Assembly (NCBI RefSeq): GCF_000204925.1
Contig: NC_015435.1
Span: 62,001-126,000, forward strand
Source of the DNA: Metallosphaera cuprina Ar-4
GTDB taxonomy: Archaea > Thermoproteota > Thermoprotei_A > Sulfolobales > Sulfolobaceae
Length of the DNA: 64,000 nt
Direction of reading: 5' to 3'
Shown: in pieces, positions 36,699-45,502 of the stretch
How the letters are laid out: every line of letters begins with the position of its first letter
How positions within the stretch are numbered: the stretch's first letter is position 1
Notes under the pieces: model-generated
Database searches by the model: none
What the model was told of the DNA's origin: nothing
The model's input: the letters and a program-made list of their open reading frames with translations, nothing else
Position numbers and translations under genes: made by a program

Positions 36699-37118
36699 CT
36701 AATTTTTCAACTGGAGCTTTTTTAGATAATAAACCACTAGATTAGTTGAGATGTCAAGTTCCTTTGCGATCTTATAAATAGAGTATCCATTTTTATACAT
36801 ATCTTTAATTTTCTGTATTTTTTCCTGAGTTAGCTTCCTTTTTCCTTTAACAAGGTTATGTTTCTTAAGTATCCGCAACACGGTATTTGAATTCATTTTT
36901 AGCAACTTACTTATTTTATTTGCGCTATATCCTTGTTTTCCATATTCTATAACTTGGTTAATGAGGTCAGGAGGTGTTTTCCCCCTGAATATAACTCCAC
37001 GCTCCTTTAGAATCCGCCTAGTCTTAGAGTAACTTAAGCTTAACTCCTTTGCTATGTCTCTTATTGATCTTCCGTCCTCGTACATTTTCTTTGCTTTTTC
37101 AACGATATCCTCATTCAT
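36699..37118 (-). CDS. protein made of three tandem helix-turn-helix units
   Basis: 139 aa built from three similar ~43-residue units. Each has the pattern ...Y-x-x-G-x-S-x-x-x-I-[AS]-K-x-L-x-[ILM]-[ST]..., followed by a basic helix: GRSIRDIAKELSLSYSKT (about 16-33), GYSANKISKLLKMNSNT (about 62-78) and GYSIYKIAKELDISTNL (about 110-126). This resembles resolvase/homeodomain-type HTHs. No effector or catalytic domain is present, so it is DNA-binding only, perhaps wrapping an extended site. ATG 37118 lies 27 nt from AAATATAAAAA. I do not recognise a named family. Confidence 0.75.
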   Translation of the reverse strand: MNEDIVEKAKKMYEDGRSIRDIAKELSLSYSKTRRILKERGVIFRGKTPPDLINQVIEYGKQGYSANKISKLLKMNSNTVLRILKKHNLVKGKRKLTQEKIQKIKDMYKNGYSIYKIAKELDISTNLVVYYLKKLQLKN

Positions 37119-37241
37119 AATGAAAAGTTCTCTTTCACTCTTTTTATATTTTTCCCAAATTCTTTTTTATTCTTCCTTTAATCTCAAGTCAAACTAATGT
37201 GAGTAGGTAAGCTCTTTAGTTTTAGCTTTATTGATATTAAC

Positions 37242-37808
37242 GTGAACTGGTCGGAGATAGTTTTTGGTGTAGCGTTGGGCCTATCCTTAGCCGCACCGCC
37301 TGGTCCGGTAAACTCTCTCATGGCAGCAGAATCCTTAAGATCTAAAATCCACGGCACGAGTGTAGGTCTGGGTGCAATGACAGCCGATTTGATTTTTCTA
37401 ATTATAACCTATATTTTTGGAGAATTTTTACCGATGAAGATAAGATATATATTTTATATAATTGGCGGGACATTTATGATATGGTTAGCTTTTGACGTGT
37501 TGAAGTCAAAACTTTCTAGCAGAGATAGAAAAGCTAATTACATTGTCGGGTTAACTATGGGGCTAACGAATCCCTTTCAAATTACTTGGTGGATAACTAG
37601 TGGGCTTTTTATGATCCAAGAGTTTGGTCTACTTATAGTTCCTGGATTCTTCGGAGGAATTATAATTTGGATAACTTTATTTCCATTTATTGTAAATAGA
37701 TATGGAAAGGGTTTATCTAATATAATAAGGGTTATATCGTTCATTATATTGATAGCGTTTGGGATATACATATTGTTAAAAGGGTTCTTTCTTATAAGCC
37801 ACTTATGA
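37242..37808 (+). CDS. LysE/RhtB-family exporter
   Basis: 188 aa, five or six transmembrane helices. The N-terminal GVALGLSLAAPPGPVNSL with the A-P-P-G-P motif near residue 18, and LTNPFQITWWI near 110, are diagnostic of the LysE superfamily of amino-acid and metabolite exporters. Substrate unknown. GTG 37242 with TTTAGTTTTA about 26 nt upstream suggests a leaderless start. It overlaps a convergent HTH gene by 17 bp. Confidence 0.88.
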   Translation: MNWSEIVFGVALGLSLAAPPGPVNSLMAAESLRSKIHGTSVGLGAMTADLIFLIITYIFGEFLPMKIRYIFYIIGGTFMIWLAFDVLKSKLSSRDRKANYIVGLTMGLTNPFQITWWITSGLFMIQEFGLLIVPGFFGGIIIWITLFPFIVNRYGKGLSNIIRVISFIILIAFGIYILLKGFFLISHL

Positions 37809-38160
37809 TACTCGACAGATCGGAACACAATTCTGAAGCTCTTATCTTCATCTTCTCTATGACCTCGTCTCTATTTACACTATAAACGTATTTAGGCCTA
37901 CCACCTTTATTTCCTGTACTTTTTTGTTTTCCAATAAGACCGGCATCAGACAGTCTCTTCAATATTAGGCTTGCTCTGCTTTTGCTTATACCAAGCTCTG
38001 AAGCTATAAAATCTACGTCCTTCCCTTCTTTACTCCTTATTATCTTAATGAAGGCCTCTACATCAGCCTCAGAAAGACCATAACCTACCATTAGGAACCT
38101 CTTCAAAAGCAAATTTCTTTCTGTGAGCTCAGTTATCAATTTAATTGCACCGTTTAACAT
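37792..38160 (-). CDS. winged-helix transcriptional regulator
   Basis: 122 aa with one central wHTH (about 38-95): DVDFIASELGISKSRASLILKRLSDAGLI, then a basic wing KQKSTGNKGGRPKYVYSV. The wing G-G-R-P-K-Y-V-Y is typical of TrmB/ArsR-like archaeal regulators. The C-terminal helix may dimerise. ATG 38160 is 26 nt from ACTTTAAAAAC, so it is leaderless. It might control the convergent LysE exporter, but position alone is weak evidence. Confidence 0.75.
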   Translation of the reverse strand: MLNGAIKLITELTERNLLLKRFLMVGYGLSEADVEAFIKIIRSKEGKDVDFIASELGISKSRASLILKRLSDAGLIGKQKSTGNKGGRPKYVYSVNRDEVIEKMKIRASELCSDLSSIISGL

Positions 38161-38237
38161 TTAGTTTTTATTGTTTTTAAAGTTTTATCTATTCTCTTTC
38201 CCTAAATTTTTAAAGTTAAAGTGCCACTATTATCACA

Positions 38238-38456
38238 ATGAGTAATACAATAGAAAATGGGATAAAAGATGTGTTAAAGAAAGGCCCGATGATATCTGAG
38301 CAAATAAGAGATGAACTAATGAATAGGGGACTTACTTTCACTCCTCTAGAGTTTAGAGAAGCGTTAGCTGACCTTGTCAGGAAGGGAGAGGTTGATAAAT
38401 ATCCTAGTTACGAGGAAAGGAAGTTTTACTTTAGATTGAGATCAGACAACTTCTGA
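38238..38456 (+). CDS. small winged-helix-like protein
   Basis: 72 aa: KGPMISEQIRDELMNRGLTFTPLEFREALADLVRKGEVDKYP followed by the strand KFYFRLR (segment quoted in two parts: residues about 15-34 and 35-70). The helix-turn-helix-wing order fits a minimal wHTH. Unknown role. ATG 38238 lies 27 nt from TTTTTAAAG, consistent with a leaderless transcript. Its last 31 bp are antisense to the end of mrp. Confidence 0.65.
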   Translation: MSNTIENGIKDVLKKGPMISEQIRDELMNRGLTFTPLEFREALADLVRKGEVDKYPSYEERKFYFRLRSDNF

Positions 38457-39334
38457 TTTTCTACTTGCTCTATGACCTCGTCGGCTATTTTAAGGAACTC
38501 TTTAGAAGCAGGTGAGTCTAGGTATTTAAGGAAGAAAGGTTCACCTAAATCGTTAGATTCGGCTATCCTTGGATCCAAAGGTACCTGACCTAAGAGAGGC
38601 ACTCCCAACTCTTCTGCCATCTTTTTACCTTTATCTTGGCCAAATATATAGTAGTTCTTAGACTCCGAAGGACACACGAAGTAACTCATGTTTTCTACTA
38701 CTCCTATAATCTTGGTGTTTACGGTCTTGGTGAAGTTAATAGATCTTCTAACTGCTAGAGTGGAAACCTCTGATGGAATCGTGACTATAATGAAGCCGGT
38801 TATGTTAGGAACTAGCTGCGCTACAGACAACGCCTCATCACCAGTTCCTGGAGGCATATCGATTATAAGGTAATCTAACTGTCCCCAGTTCACATCTCCA
38901 AGAAATTGTCTTATTGCCGAATGCTTGATTGACCCTCTCCATATCACTGGCGTGTCATCTCTGGGTAATAAAAAATCTATTGAGACGACCTTTATTCCAA
39001 ACGGACCATTTACTGGGTTTATACCGTTATCGTCAGCAGTTAGCATTTGTCCTCTTACACCTAACATCTTAGGGACAGAAGGTCCGTGAAAATCCACGTC
39101 AATTATCCCAACGCTTTTTCCTGCCGCTGCAAGCGCCATAGCTAAGTTAGATGAGACGAATGATTTCCCAACTCCTCCTTTCCCACTCAGTATGGCTACC
39201 TTGTACTTAACGTTCTTCATCCTAGATTGTATCTTAAGGTCAGCACCTTGAACTTGTGGTGCTGGAGCCTTCCTCAGATCTCTTGGCTGTTTTGCAGGTT
39301 GAGGTGACTGCAGTCTAAACGGATTTGAACTCAT
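38426..39334 (-). CDS. mrp: Mrp/NBP35-family iron-sulfur carrier ATPase (ApbC)
   Basis: P-loop ATPase thought to carry and transfer Fe-S clusters. 302 aa: deviant Walker A SGKGGVGKS near residue 50, IIDVDFHGPSVPKMLG near 75, IIDMPPGTGDEALS near 158. The C-x2-C pair normally found in ENMSxFxCPxC reads VCPSE here, so only one cysteine is kept. Start ATG 39334 rather than the TTG three codons upstream. It follows the AK6 gene by 28 bp in the same direction. Confidence 0.92.
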   Translation of the reverse strand: MSSNPFRLQSPQPAKQPRDLRKAPAPQVQGADLKIQSRMKNVKYKVAILSGKGGVGKSFVSSNLAMALAAAGKSVGIIDVDFHGPSVPKMLGVRGQMLTADDNGINPVNGPFGIKVVSIDFLLPRDDTPVIWRGSIKHSAIRQFLGDVNWGQLDYLIIDMPPGTGDEALSVAQLVPNITGFIIVTIPSEVSTLAVRRSINFTKTVNTKIIGVVENMSYFVCPSESKNYYIFGQDKGKKMAEELGVPLLGQVPLDPRIAESNDLGEPFFLKYLDSPASKEFLKIADEVIEQVENQKLSDLNLK

Positions 39335-39362
39335 TAGTATCAATTAACATATATCTAACCAG

Positions 39363-39908
39363 TCAATTAATAATCTTATCTAATGATAGCATAAACTCTT
39401 GTATCTCTGGGTCGGCCAGCCAGTCAATAATCTTCTCACACTCCTCAGCAAGTATTTTTTCCACAACTTCCTCGGGAGTTAAATTAGTAGTGTTTATCTC
39501 GCATACCTCCCTAAACCATTCAGAGGCCTCTTGAGATACATAGCCAAGTATTTCAGCCTCTACATTCTCTATTACCTTGTTAACGTTCCAAGCTCTCTTA
39601 TTTAGTTCCTTATACAGCTCTCTTGGATCTCTTCTAAGGACTATTACCTTATCAGCGTAGTCCACAAGGGAAGGATAAACCGTTTCCACCACAACGTTTT
39701 TAAGGGATTTAAGGTACGCGTTAAGCTCTTTGGCCACTAACTCATCGTCAATTTCATATGATGAGCGAACAGTATCATAGTTCTTGTATAATTTTCTGTC
39801 TATTACAAAGTTTGAAACGTGAAGGTAACTCATGCTCAGCCTCTTTGATAATAAAGAGCTTACAATTGTTTTTCCTACCCCAGGTGTGCCAGATATTACA
39901 ATAATCAT
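39363..39908 (-). CDS. adenylate kinase 6/Fap7-type ATPase
   Basis: 181 aa. Walker A GTPGVGKT at residues 7-14, then [26 protein letters not shown] and [15 protein letters not shown], as in the archaeal AK6/Fap7 family that acts in small-subunit maturation with uS11. The LID-like R-x-W motif [19 protein letters not shown] near 108 is conserved. uS11 (rps11) is itself at the right edge of the window. Its ATG overlaps the stop of the small membrane protein (ATGA). Confidence 0.88.
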   Translation of the reverse strand: MIIVISGTPGVGKTIVSSLLSKRLSMSYLHVSNFVIDRKLYKNYDTVRSSYEIDDELVAKELNAYLKSLKNVVVETVYPSLVDYADKVIVLRRDPRELYKELNKRAWNVNKVIENVEAEILGYVSQEASEWFREVCEINTTNLTPEEVVEKILAEECEKIIDWLADPEIQEFMLSLDKIIN

Positions 39909-40066
39909 CTATATACTAAGATCGATTCTATGGTAAATAATGTTATCGAAGTAAATATAAGGAAGAGCTTCGTTTTCATATTACCATCCCCCTTTATTAT
40001 TTCATAAACTCCATAAGGAAACATTATAGCCCCCATTATGAACAATATTAGCTCCACGATATTCAT
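39905..40066 (-). CDS. 53-aa two-helix membrane protein
   Basis: Hand translation from ATG 40066 gives a 53-residue protein with two hydrophobic helices: [20 protein letters not shown] (about 4-23) and [20 protein letters not shown] (about 33-52), joined by a short charged turn. It fills the space between the rhomboid gene (5 bp upstream) and AK6 (4-bp ATGA overlap), so it is probably a coupled gene. Family not recognised. Confidence 0.7.
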   Translation of the reverse strand: MNIVELILFIMGAIMFPYGVYEIIKGDGNMKTKLFLIFTSITLFTIESILVYR

Positions 40067-40071
40067 GGAAT

Positions 40072-40623
40072 CTATTTTTGATAGTGAGTGGTTAAAAATC
40101 TCTTTCTCCCTAAAGCTAGAAGAATTCCTCCCAAAATACCACCTATATGGGCTACATAATTGACACCAGGTATTATGTCGCTTAGGACAAAAACTATTAT
40201 AAGCAAACCTAAGCCGTTCCAGTCGAGTCTACTGAATTGTAACATATCGTCGATAATATAAAACGATAGCACTCCAAAGATCCCTCCAGAAGCACCAGCT
40301 GAAGCTGTGAACGGTGGGAAAAGAGCCAAGGTAAGTAAATTTCCAAGTATTCCAGAAATAAAGAACACTACTATTTCAAATTTCCCTGCCTTAGAGCCGA
40401 ATAAATAATATATAACCCATATGGAAATAAAATTGAAAATAAAGTCAGTGAAGCTATTAGTTACCAGAATTGATGTAATCAGCGATAGATAGTCTCCTCT
40501 TAGAACAAAATAATTTACCTGGATCAGCAAAGAGAACAAAAGAGGGCTTTGATTATATGTTATGATGCCAACCACGAATCCAATTAAAATTAAGATCATT
40601 AAAAAGATTGAAGGCTTTATCAT
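40072..40623 (-). CDS. rhomboid-family intramembrane serine protease
   Basis: 183 aa, about six transmembrane helices. Catalytic Ser112 in SAGASGGIFG and His159 in NYVAHIGGILGG form the rhomboid dyad; Asn64 in FIFNF is the probable oxyanion residue. It cleaves within membranes; substrates unknown. It stands with an M50 protease (4 bp upstream) and a small membrane protein in one minus-strand cluster. Confidence 0.88.
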   Translation of the reverse strand: MIKPSIFLMILILIGFVVGIITYNQSPLLFSLLIQVNYFVLRGDYLSLITSILVTNSFTDFIFNFISIWVIYYLFGSKAGKFEIVVFFISGILGNLLTLALFPPFTASAGASGGIFGVLSFYIIDDMLQFSRLDWNGLGLLIIVFVLSDIIPGVNYVAHIGGILGGILLALGRKRFLTTHYQK

Positions 40624-40627
40624 TAGG

Positions 40628-41251
40628 TTAAATCTCCCCTGTTAAGAACATCAAGATAACGGATGAAGCTATTAGAAAGACCCAAACTACTGCGTTCCAT
40701 CTTAACACCTTTAGACCGTCAAGGATCCAAAATGGAAGGAGGTTAAAGAAGGCCACTACAGCGTTAAATCCAGATATTATTAGAAAGAAAATCTCTATAA
40801 TACTGTGATTAATAATAGGCAGGTTAATAATAACAAGGAAATAAAAAACAGCTGATATTAAGATATTTGTTAATGGTCCTGCAGCTGCAGTTATACCTTC
40901 TATCCTTTTGTCCGAAGCGAAGAACCTGCAAGATATAAGAGTGTATCCAGAGAAAAACACTAGCCCAAAGAAAGGTAACAGGTTTATTACTGTAGTAAAA
41001 AGGAAACCGGTAAAGCTTAACGTGAACCTTGAGTAGCAACCGTATCTCCTTGCTGTCTGCCTGTGAGCCAGCTCATGAGGTAGTACAGCTATTGTAGCTG
41101 CGATTAAGGCAGCTAATATACCTATTCCAAATAGTCTAGATATGGCATAAATGGATATACCTTTTACAGCTATAGAGAAAATTGCTAGCAGAAACGATTC
41201 AGTTTCGTTTAGATTGTTAAATCGCCATTCCCATTTTCCTATCCATGACAA
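40628..41251 (-). CDS. M50-family membrane metalloprotease
   Basis: 207 aa. HExxH zinc motif HELAH (59-63) in a transmembrane helix and a second metal motif FNLLPFWILDGLKVLRW near 166-182, as in site-2 proteases; no PDZ domain. Start TTG 41251; no in-frame ATG nearby. It is followed immediately by the rhomboid gene, so two unrelated intramembrane proteases are encoded back to back. A second, PDZ-containing M50 protease is at 51174-52238. Confidence 0.88.
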   Translation of the reverse strand: MSWIGKWEWRFNNLNETESFLLAIFSIAVKGISIYAISRLFGIGILAALIAATIAVLPHELAHRQTARRYGCYSRFTLSFTGFLFTTVINLLPFFGLVFFSGYTLISCRFFASDKRIEGITAAAGPLTNILISAVFYFLVIINLPIINHSIIEIFFLIISGFNAVVAFFNLLPFWILDGLKVLRWNAVVWVFLIASSVILMFLTGEI

Positions 41252-41272
41252 GCTTCTTCTAGATTCTTTGAT

Positions 41273-41872
41273 TTAGTGGTTTAAATTAATGAGCATAACG
41301 TTTTCCTTATTAATCAAGTTTATTTTTGGTTCCTCTACCTTCCATACTAACGCTTTCTCGTTCTCTAAAGCCAACATATACTTTTCGTTTCCTCTGGATA
41401 CTATACCTTGATACTTAACATTCATCAGTTTTCTGAAGACGTTGAAAGTCTCAAATATCACGAACTTATATAAAAAGGGCATCGTAACCTCATATTTCTC
41501 TAGATTTTTACCATAATTCATTAATTTTTCCATTATTTGTTCAAAACAGAACTGTTCCAGAAGGCTTATTTCGCTTATGCCGTTGAAGTTTGAGATCATT
41601 AATAACGTCTTCTTGGTTACGTCTGGAGTTATTATGTAAAGGTCTAGAACTCTAGTTGAGCCATTGGCGTTTCCCCCACCCCAATACGTCGTGTAGCTTG
41701 CCATTCTCTCATTTAAGAAGTCTATTACGGCTTCAGCTAATATTGCGGGAGAGATGGATAGTTTAGCCAATTCATCCGAGAGAAAGTTTGAAATACAAAA
41801 ATAGTTTCCATCTGTTGTAAATCCCTTCTTCCCGTCACATGGCAGAGTGTTTATCTTGATCTCAAATACCAC
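41273..41872 (-). CDS. hypothetical protein
   Basis: 199 aa, soluble, mixed alpha/beta. Seen: an N-terminal strand pair with two cysteines (LPCDGKK, NYFCISNF), a glycine-rich YWGGGNANGSTRVLDLYI near residue 63-80, and no transmembrane segment. I do not recognise the family. GTG 41872 start. It sits 21 bp upstream of the M50 protease on the same strand, so it may belong to the same transcript. Confidence 0.6.
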   Translation of the reverse strand: MVFEIKINTLPCDGKKGFTTDGNYFCISNFLSDELAKLSISPAILAEAVIDFLNERMASYTTYWGGGNANGSTRVLDLYIITPDVTKKTLLMISNFNGISEISLLEQFCFEQIMEKLMNYGKNLEKYEVTMPFLYKFVIFETFNVFRKLMNVKYQGIVSRGNEKYMLALENEKALVWKVEEPKINLINKENVMLINLNH

Positions 41873-41889
41873 GAAAGAAAATAATGTGA

Positions 41890-42051
41890 TTAAGACCTTA
41901 AATACTTTGCATATGCTTCCGCCTCTATCTTCATGTTCTTTGAAATCAGTAGGTTAAGTAGGCTTCGATCTTCTTCTCCTTTAGGCGTATAATCTAACAG
42001 GATCTTTTCCACCTGCTCAAGTAGGGCTAGGGCATCCCTAAGGGGTTGCAT
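41890..42051 (-). CDS. 53-aa hypothetical helical protein
   Basis: Hand translation from ATG 42051 gives MQPLRDALALLEQVEKILL followed by a G-E-E-D turn and a second amphipathic helix (about 28-52). It is 17 bp upstream of the 41273-41872 gene, with CATTTATTCC about 27 nt before the ATG. A small helical hairpin with no known family. Support is moderate: open frame, plausible promoter, no competing gene. Confidence 0.5.
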   Translation of the reverse strand: MQPLRDALALLEQVEKILLDYTPKGEEDRSLLNLLISKNMKIEAEAYAKYLRS

Positions 42052-42144
42052 GGATAATATTTTATACGTTATGGAATAAATGGGTTACATTCATAAAACT
42101 GGTATTTCCCAAACGATTTTATAGATCGTATTCGGACTGAGCTT

Positions 42145-44613
42145 ATGAGAGGGGTGTTAGTATTATGGATACTCCTGATGATAGCCTTGGCCCCAATCGT
42201 GCTTCAAGTTCAGAACTTCTTTGTCTATAGCGATTCTCCTTTTCTCTCGCCCCAATACAAGAGCGTGATAGTAAGCGAGATAATGAAGACAGATTTTAAT
42301 ATATCGCAAAGTTCAGTAAGTAATATTTATATCATTATAAACGGTTCTTATAATGAATCTCTCAGAATCATTAATGATAGTCTAAAGTATCTAAATGAGG
42401 CAAGATTGTTGACTCCTTCCGATATAATTTCATTATATCAACAATTATATTTTAATGGTAGTGAGAATAGCTCTATTGAAAAAGATCTTATTAAAATCAA
42501 TCAACTTTATCTGAACTTAACTTCTCTGAGGGAAAGGTTACTCTTAAACATTTCAGAATTTATGTTTCAATTAAACGTTACTTACGGACTTCCGTTAGGG
42601 AAACATGTTAGCGCTAATTCCACCTTAATTGAAACGTTTAGAGTGTATTATTTTATCGCCTTGGAAAATTACTCCCAGATAAACGCCTCGAGGATTGCCG
42701 GTTACCTCACCTTTAAGGATCCCTATTTGATCTTCTTTGGTTTCAATAACTACACTAACGAAACCCTCGCCAAGCACTTTCTAGAAAAATTTGATAACTA
42801 TTCTTATCTGATTTTTCTACTCACTGGAAAGCATATACCAGATCAAACCTTTGGGAGCTCTTATTCATTTTTTATGAGATCAGAGCAAAACGCATCTAGT
42901 TTTCCTGTATCTCTATCTAACTTCCATAGGAATGACTCTTGGCTTTTTATAGTCCAGGTTCCCTCGAATGAAAGTCTGAATAACGTAAACGAATTTATTG
43001 ATAACATCAAAGCTGAGGTAACCGGACATCTTCCTATCTACGCTAGGTCCGAACTGTACACTGAAAGCAACTTGAAGGTTATAGACCTAGTTACGTTCAC
43101 GTTAGTAGGAATTCTTTTAATTCTACTATTAAGATCACTTGTGCCTATATTGCTCCTTTTAGGCAGTGCAATACTAGGTATAGAAATCGCTTACTCGGTT
43201 CTCATTGTATTACATCTATTTGGATACAAAATCTATTACATATCTGGTCTAGTTATCCCTCCAATAATATTCGGTATAACAATTGACTATTCCCTTCTCT
43301 TCATTTACAGATATTTTGAAGAAATCAGAAAAGGAAGACAAAACCCGCTCAATGAGGCGTTTAGAACGGCAGGGAAAGCTGCGATATTCAGCGGACTTTC
43401 GATCACACTAGCGTTTTTATCGTTCCTGATATCTCCATCTCCAATACTGAAAAACATTGGAATAGCGCTGGTCGCAGGCTCTTTATCCTCTCTTTTCCCG
43501 TCAATAAGTTTCACCTACACTTCCTTGAGGTCCATAGGGATCAATGTTCTTTCTTTCCCACAAAAACATGTACCCAATCCTTCAGACGGGAGGAGCAAGT
43601 ACCTTAGGTTTATGATAAATCATTCTATAAAGAGAAAATATTACGTATTATTAACGATTTTTGTTGTCTCTATATTTTCTTTATGGGTGTTTTCCACTCA
43701 TAATAGTAACGTTGATGTGAACGAAATAGTACCTTCCACTTCTGAGGTTGTTGTGGGATTAAACGATTTAAATAACTACTTCAATTATAGTCTTGATTAT
43801 GTTATAGTTCCAGGGAGTCTAAATCAGACACATAACATGGTTTACATGATAGCCAAGAAGGCTATATCTATGGGAGCTCTAGTTTACAGTCCTGTTTCGT
43901 TAGGCAAGATAGTGTTAGACAACTCAAGCGCAATCCTTAACCAGTTTTATTCTAATGGGTTTTCCCTTATGGAAATCTACATCCCTTATCCGGTCTTTAG
44001 TAACGGAGCGATAAACTTCACGAACTGGCTTATTTCACAAGGCTTGTTAGTTGGCGGTAGTAACGCGCAGAGGATAGACATAGTTACCAACACGGTGCAA
44101 ACATATTATTCGTTTACTTTACCTTTAACAATTATATTTATTCTAATTTATTTAGGATTTTTACTAAAATCAATAGCGGTCCCTGTAAGACTTACCTTAT
44201 CTTTACTTTTTAGCTCCTTGGTCGGAGTAGCCGTTATGTATTCAGTGTTCGGTACTGTGTACTGGCTTTCTCCATTAATAGTGTTTGCGTTATTGTTTAG
44301 CCTTGGAATAGACTATGACATGTTCATAGTTCTTAGGATAAGAGAAGAAGAAGGTTCTGAGGACGAAAAAATCAGGAACGGTGTAGAAAAAACGGGGCTG
44401 GTTGTTACTGCAGCCGGTCTGATATTGTCCGGAGCGTTCTTCTCGTTGATGGCAGCAGATATGCAATTTCTGAGAGAGATAGGATTTGCTGTAGGATTCA
44501 CAATATTATTTGATACTTTCATTGTTAGACCCTTCGTAGTACCTGCAGTGATGTCGATACTAGGGAAATACAATTGGTGGCCAGGCGTTAGGTCAAATCG
44601 GAGCAAAACTTAG
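42145..44613 (+). CDS. MMPL/RND-superfamily membrane transporter
   Basis: 822 aa. Two repeated halves: one transmembrane helix (about 4-22), an external domain of about 280 residues rich in N-x-S/T sequons, five helices with the intramembrane FGITIDYSLLFIYRY (near 385-400); then again one helix, an external domain, and five helices with FSLGIDYDMFIVLRIREEE (near 715). The twin I-D-Y motifs carry the proton-relay aspartates. In archaea such proteins are thought to move lipids or hydrophobic compounds. Convergent overlap of 26 bp with the ThiR-type gene. Confidence 0.88.
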   Translation: MRGVLVLWILLMIALAPIVLQVQNFFVYSDSPFLSPQYKSVIVSEIMKTDFNISQSSVSNIYIIINGSYNESLRIINDSLKYLNEARLLTPSDIISLYQQLYFNGSENSSIEKDLIKINQLYLNLTSLRERLLLNISEFMFQLNVTYGLPLGKHVSANSTLIETFRVYYFIALENYSQINASRIAGYLTFKDPYLIFFGFNNYTNETLAKHFLEKFDNYSYLIFLLTGKHIPDQTFGSSYSFFMRSEQNASSFPVSLSNFHRNDSWLFIVQVPSNESLNNVNEFIDNIKAEVTGHLPIYARSELYTESNLKVIDLVTFTLVGILLILLLRSLVPILLLLGSAILGIEIAYSVLIVLHLFGYKIYYISGLVIPPIIFGITIDYSLLFIYRYFEEIRKGRQNPLNEAFRTAGKAAIFSGLSITLAFLSFLISPSPILKNIGIALVAGSLSSLFPSISFTYTSLRSIGINVLSFPQKHVPNPSDGRSKYLRFMINHSIKRKYYVLLTIFVVSIFSLWVFSTHNSNVDVNEIVPSTSEVVVGLNDLNNYFNYSLDYVIVPGSLNQTHNMVYMIAKKAISMGALVYSPVSLGKIVLDNSSAILNQFYSNGFSLMEIYIPYPVFSNGAINFTNWLISQGLLVGGSNAQRIDIVTNTVQTYYSFTLPLTIIFILIYLGFLLKSIAVPVRLTLSLLFSSLVGVAVMYSVFGTVYWLSPLIVFALLFSLGIDYDMFIVLRIREEEGSEDEKIRNGVEKTGLVVTAAGLILSGAFFSLMAADMQFLREIGFAVGFTILFDTFIVRPFVVPAVMSILGKYNWWPGVRSNRSKT

Positions 44614-45502
44614 CTATTTCAACTACCCTGCTAGACACCTGTAAAGGATTCTCACCAAAAACGTAAGCGTTGGGTTCCAGACCATTCCCTCCCAGATGTA
44701 ATATCACGTCGGGGCAGTCGTTCATTACTGCAGCTACTATTTTTGCAATAGATACATCGTCCCTCTTATCTGAAGGACCGACAACTTTCGAGATTAAGTT
44801 AGCCTGCTTTAAGGCCTTTTCAATACAATAATCTAACTTTATATTCATAACTGAACGCCACTTGCTGCACGTTTTCCTTACCTCTAGCAAAATCGTAGCC
44901 AAGTGCCTGCTTCCTCCCCATGTTGGTTTAGACGCTGGAGTTGGCAAACCGCCTATTACTGCTATTCTCCCAGGAATGGCTAGCACATCCGCTATCTCTT
45001 TTGCATCCCGTTTGCTGTACGCTATATTACTCAAAACCTCAGGTATTAAGTTAGACACTTCCCTGTTTTTAAGCAAGGAGAGAGCAAGTTGTAATTCCCT
45101 CTCCTCTTCCTCTTTATATAGGCCAGTACAAATCCTGCAATCTGGAGGTATAGACGTATTAATTTTCCTGTGAAGACTACATAATCTTAATTCGCTCAAA
45201 AACATCAAACCTAAAGTTGTAAAGTAGAGCGAGGCTTCCTCTTTTTCCCCATTTGAAACCAAGTTCACCAAATTTGAAATTATGGCCTCTATCTCTTCAT
45301 CCTTTAGATAGGCTTCGTAGAGTTTCTGTCTGAAATCTTCTTCTCTCGCATCTAGATACTGCTTTATTGCTGGCTGGGTTACACCAACTAAAACAGCTAT
45401 CTTATTTTGACTCATACCTTGAGCTCTAAGCCTTTTAGCTACCAAACCCCTAACGTTAGGTAGCAATATGTCGGTTATTAGTGAGAGCGGTGTATCTAAC
45501 AC
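44588..45502 (-). CDS. thiR: HTH + ThiN-domain transcriptional regulator (ThiR-like)
   Basis: About 304 aa. N-terminal HTH (GMSQNKIAVLVGVTQPAIKQYL, about 29-50, given here as its span); a middle segment with a possible metal site (CSLHR ... DCRIC, near 108-124); and a C-terminal ThiN domain (about 165-300: VIGGLPTPASKPTWGG..., DVILHLGGNGLEPNAYVFG). ThiN-HTH fusions are known archaeal thiamine regulators (ThiR). Start: GTG 45502 has a TATA-like TAATTACG 26 nt upstream; TTG 45466 is an alternative. Either way its 5' end overlaps or touches the divergent nurA start. Thi4 (15038) and YjbQ (61036) are likely pathway partners. Confidence 0.82.
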   Translation of the reverse strand: MLDTPLSLITDILLPNVRGLVAKRLRAQGMSQNKIAVLVGVTQPAIKQYLDAREEDFRQKLYEAYLKDEEIEAIISNLVNLVSNGEKEEASLYFTTLGLMFLSELRLCSLHRKINTSIPPDCRICTGLYKEEEERELQLALSLLKNREVSNLIPEVLSNIAYSKRDAKEIADVLAIPGRIAVIGGLPTPASKPTWGGSRHLATILLEVRKTCSKWRSVMNIKLDYCIEKALKQANLISKVVGPSDKRDDVSIAKIVAAVMNDCPDVILHLGGNGLEPNAYVFGENPLQVSSRVVEIAKFCSDLT

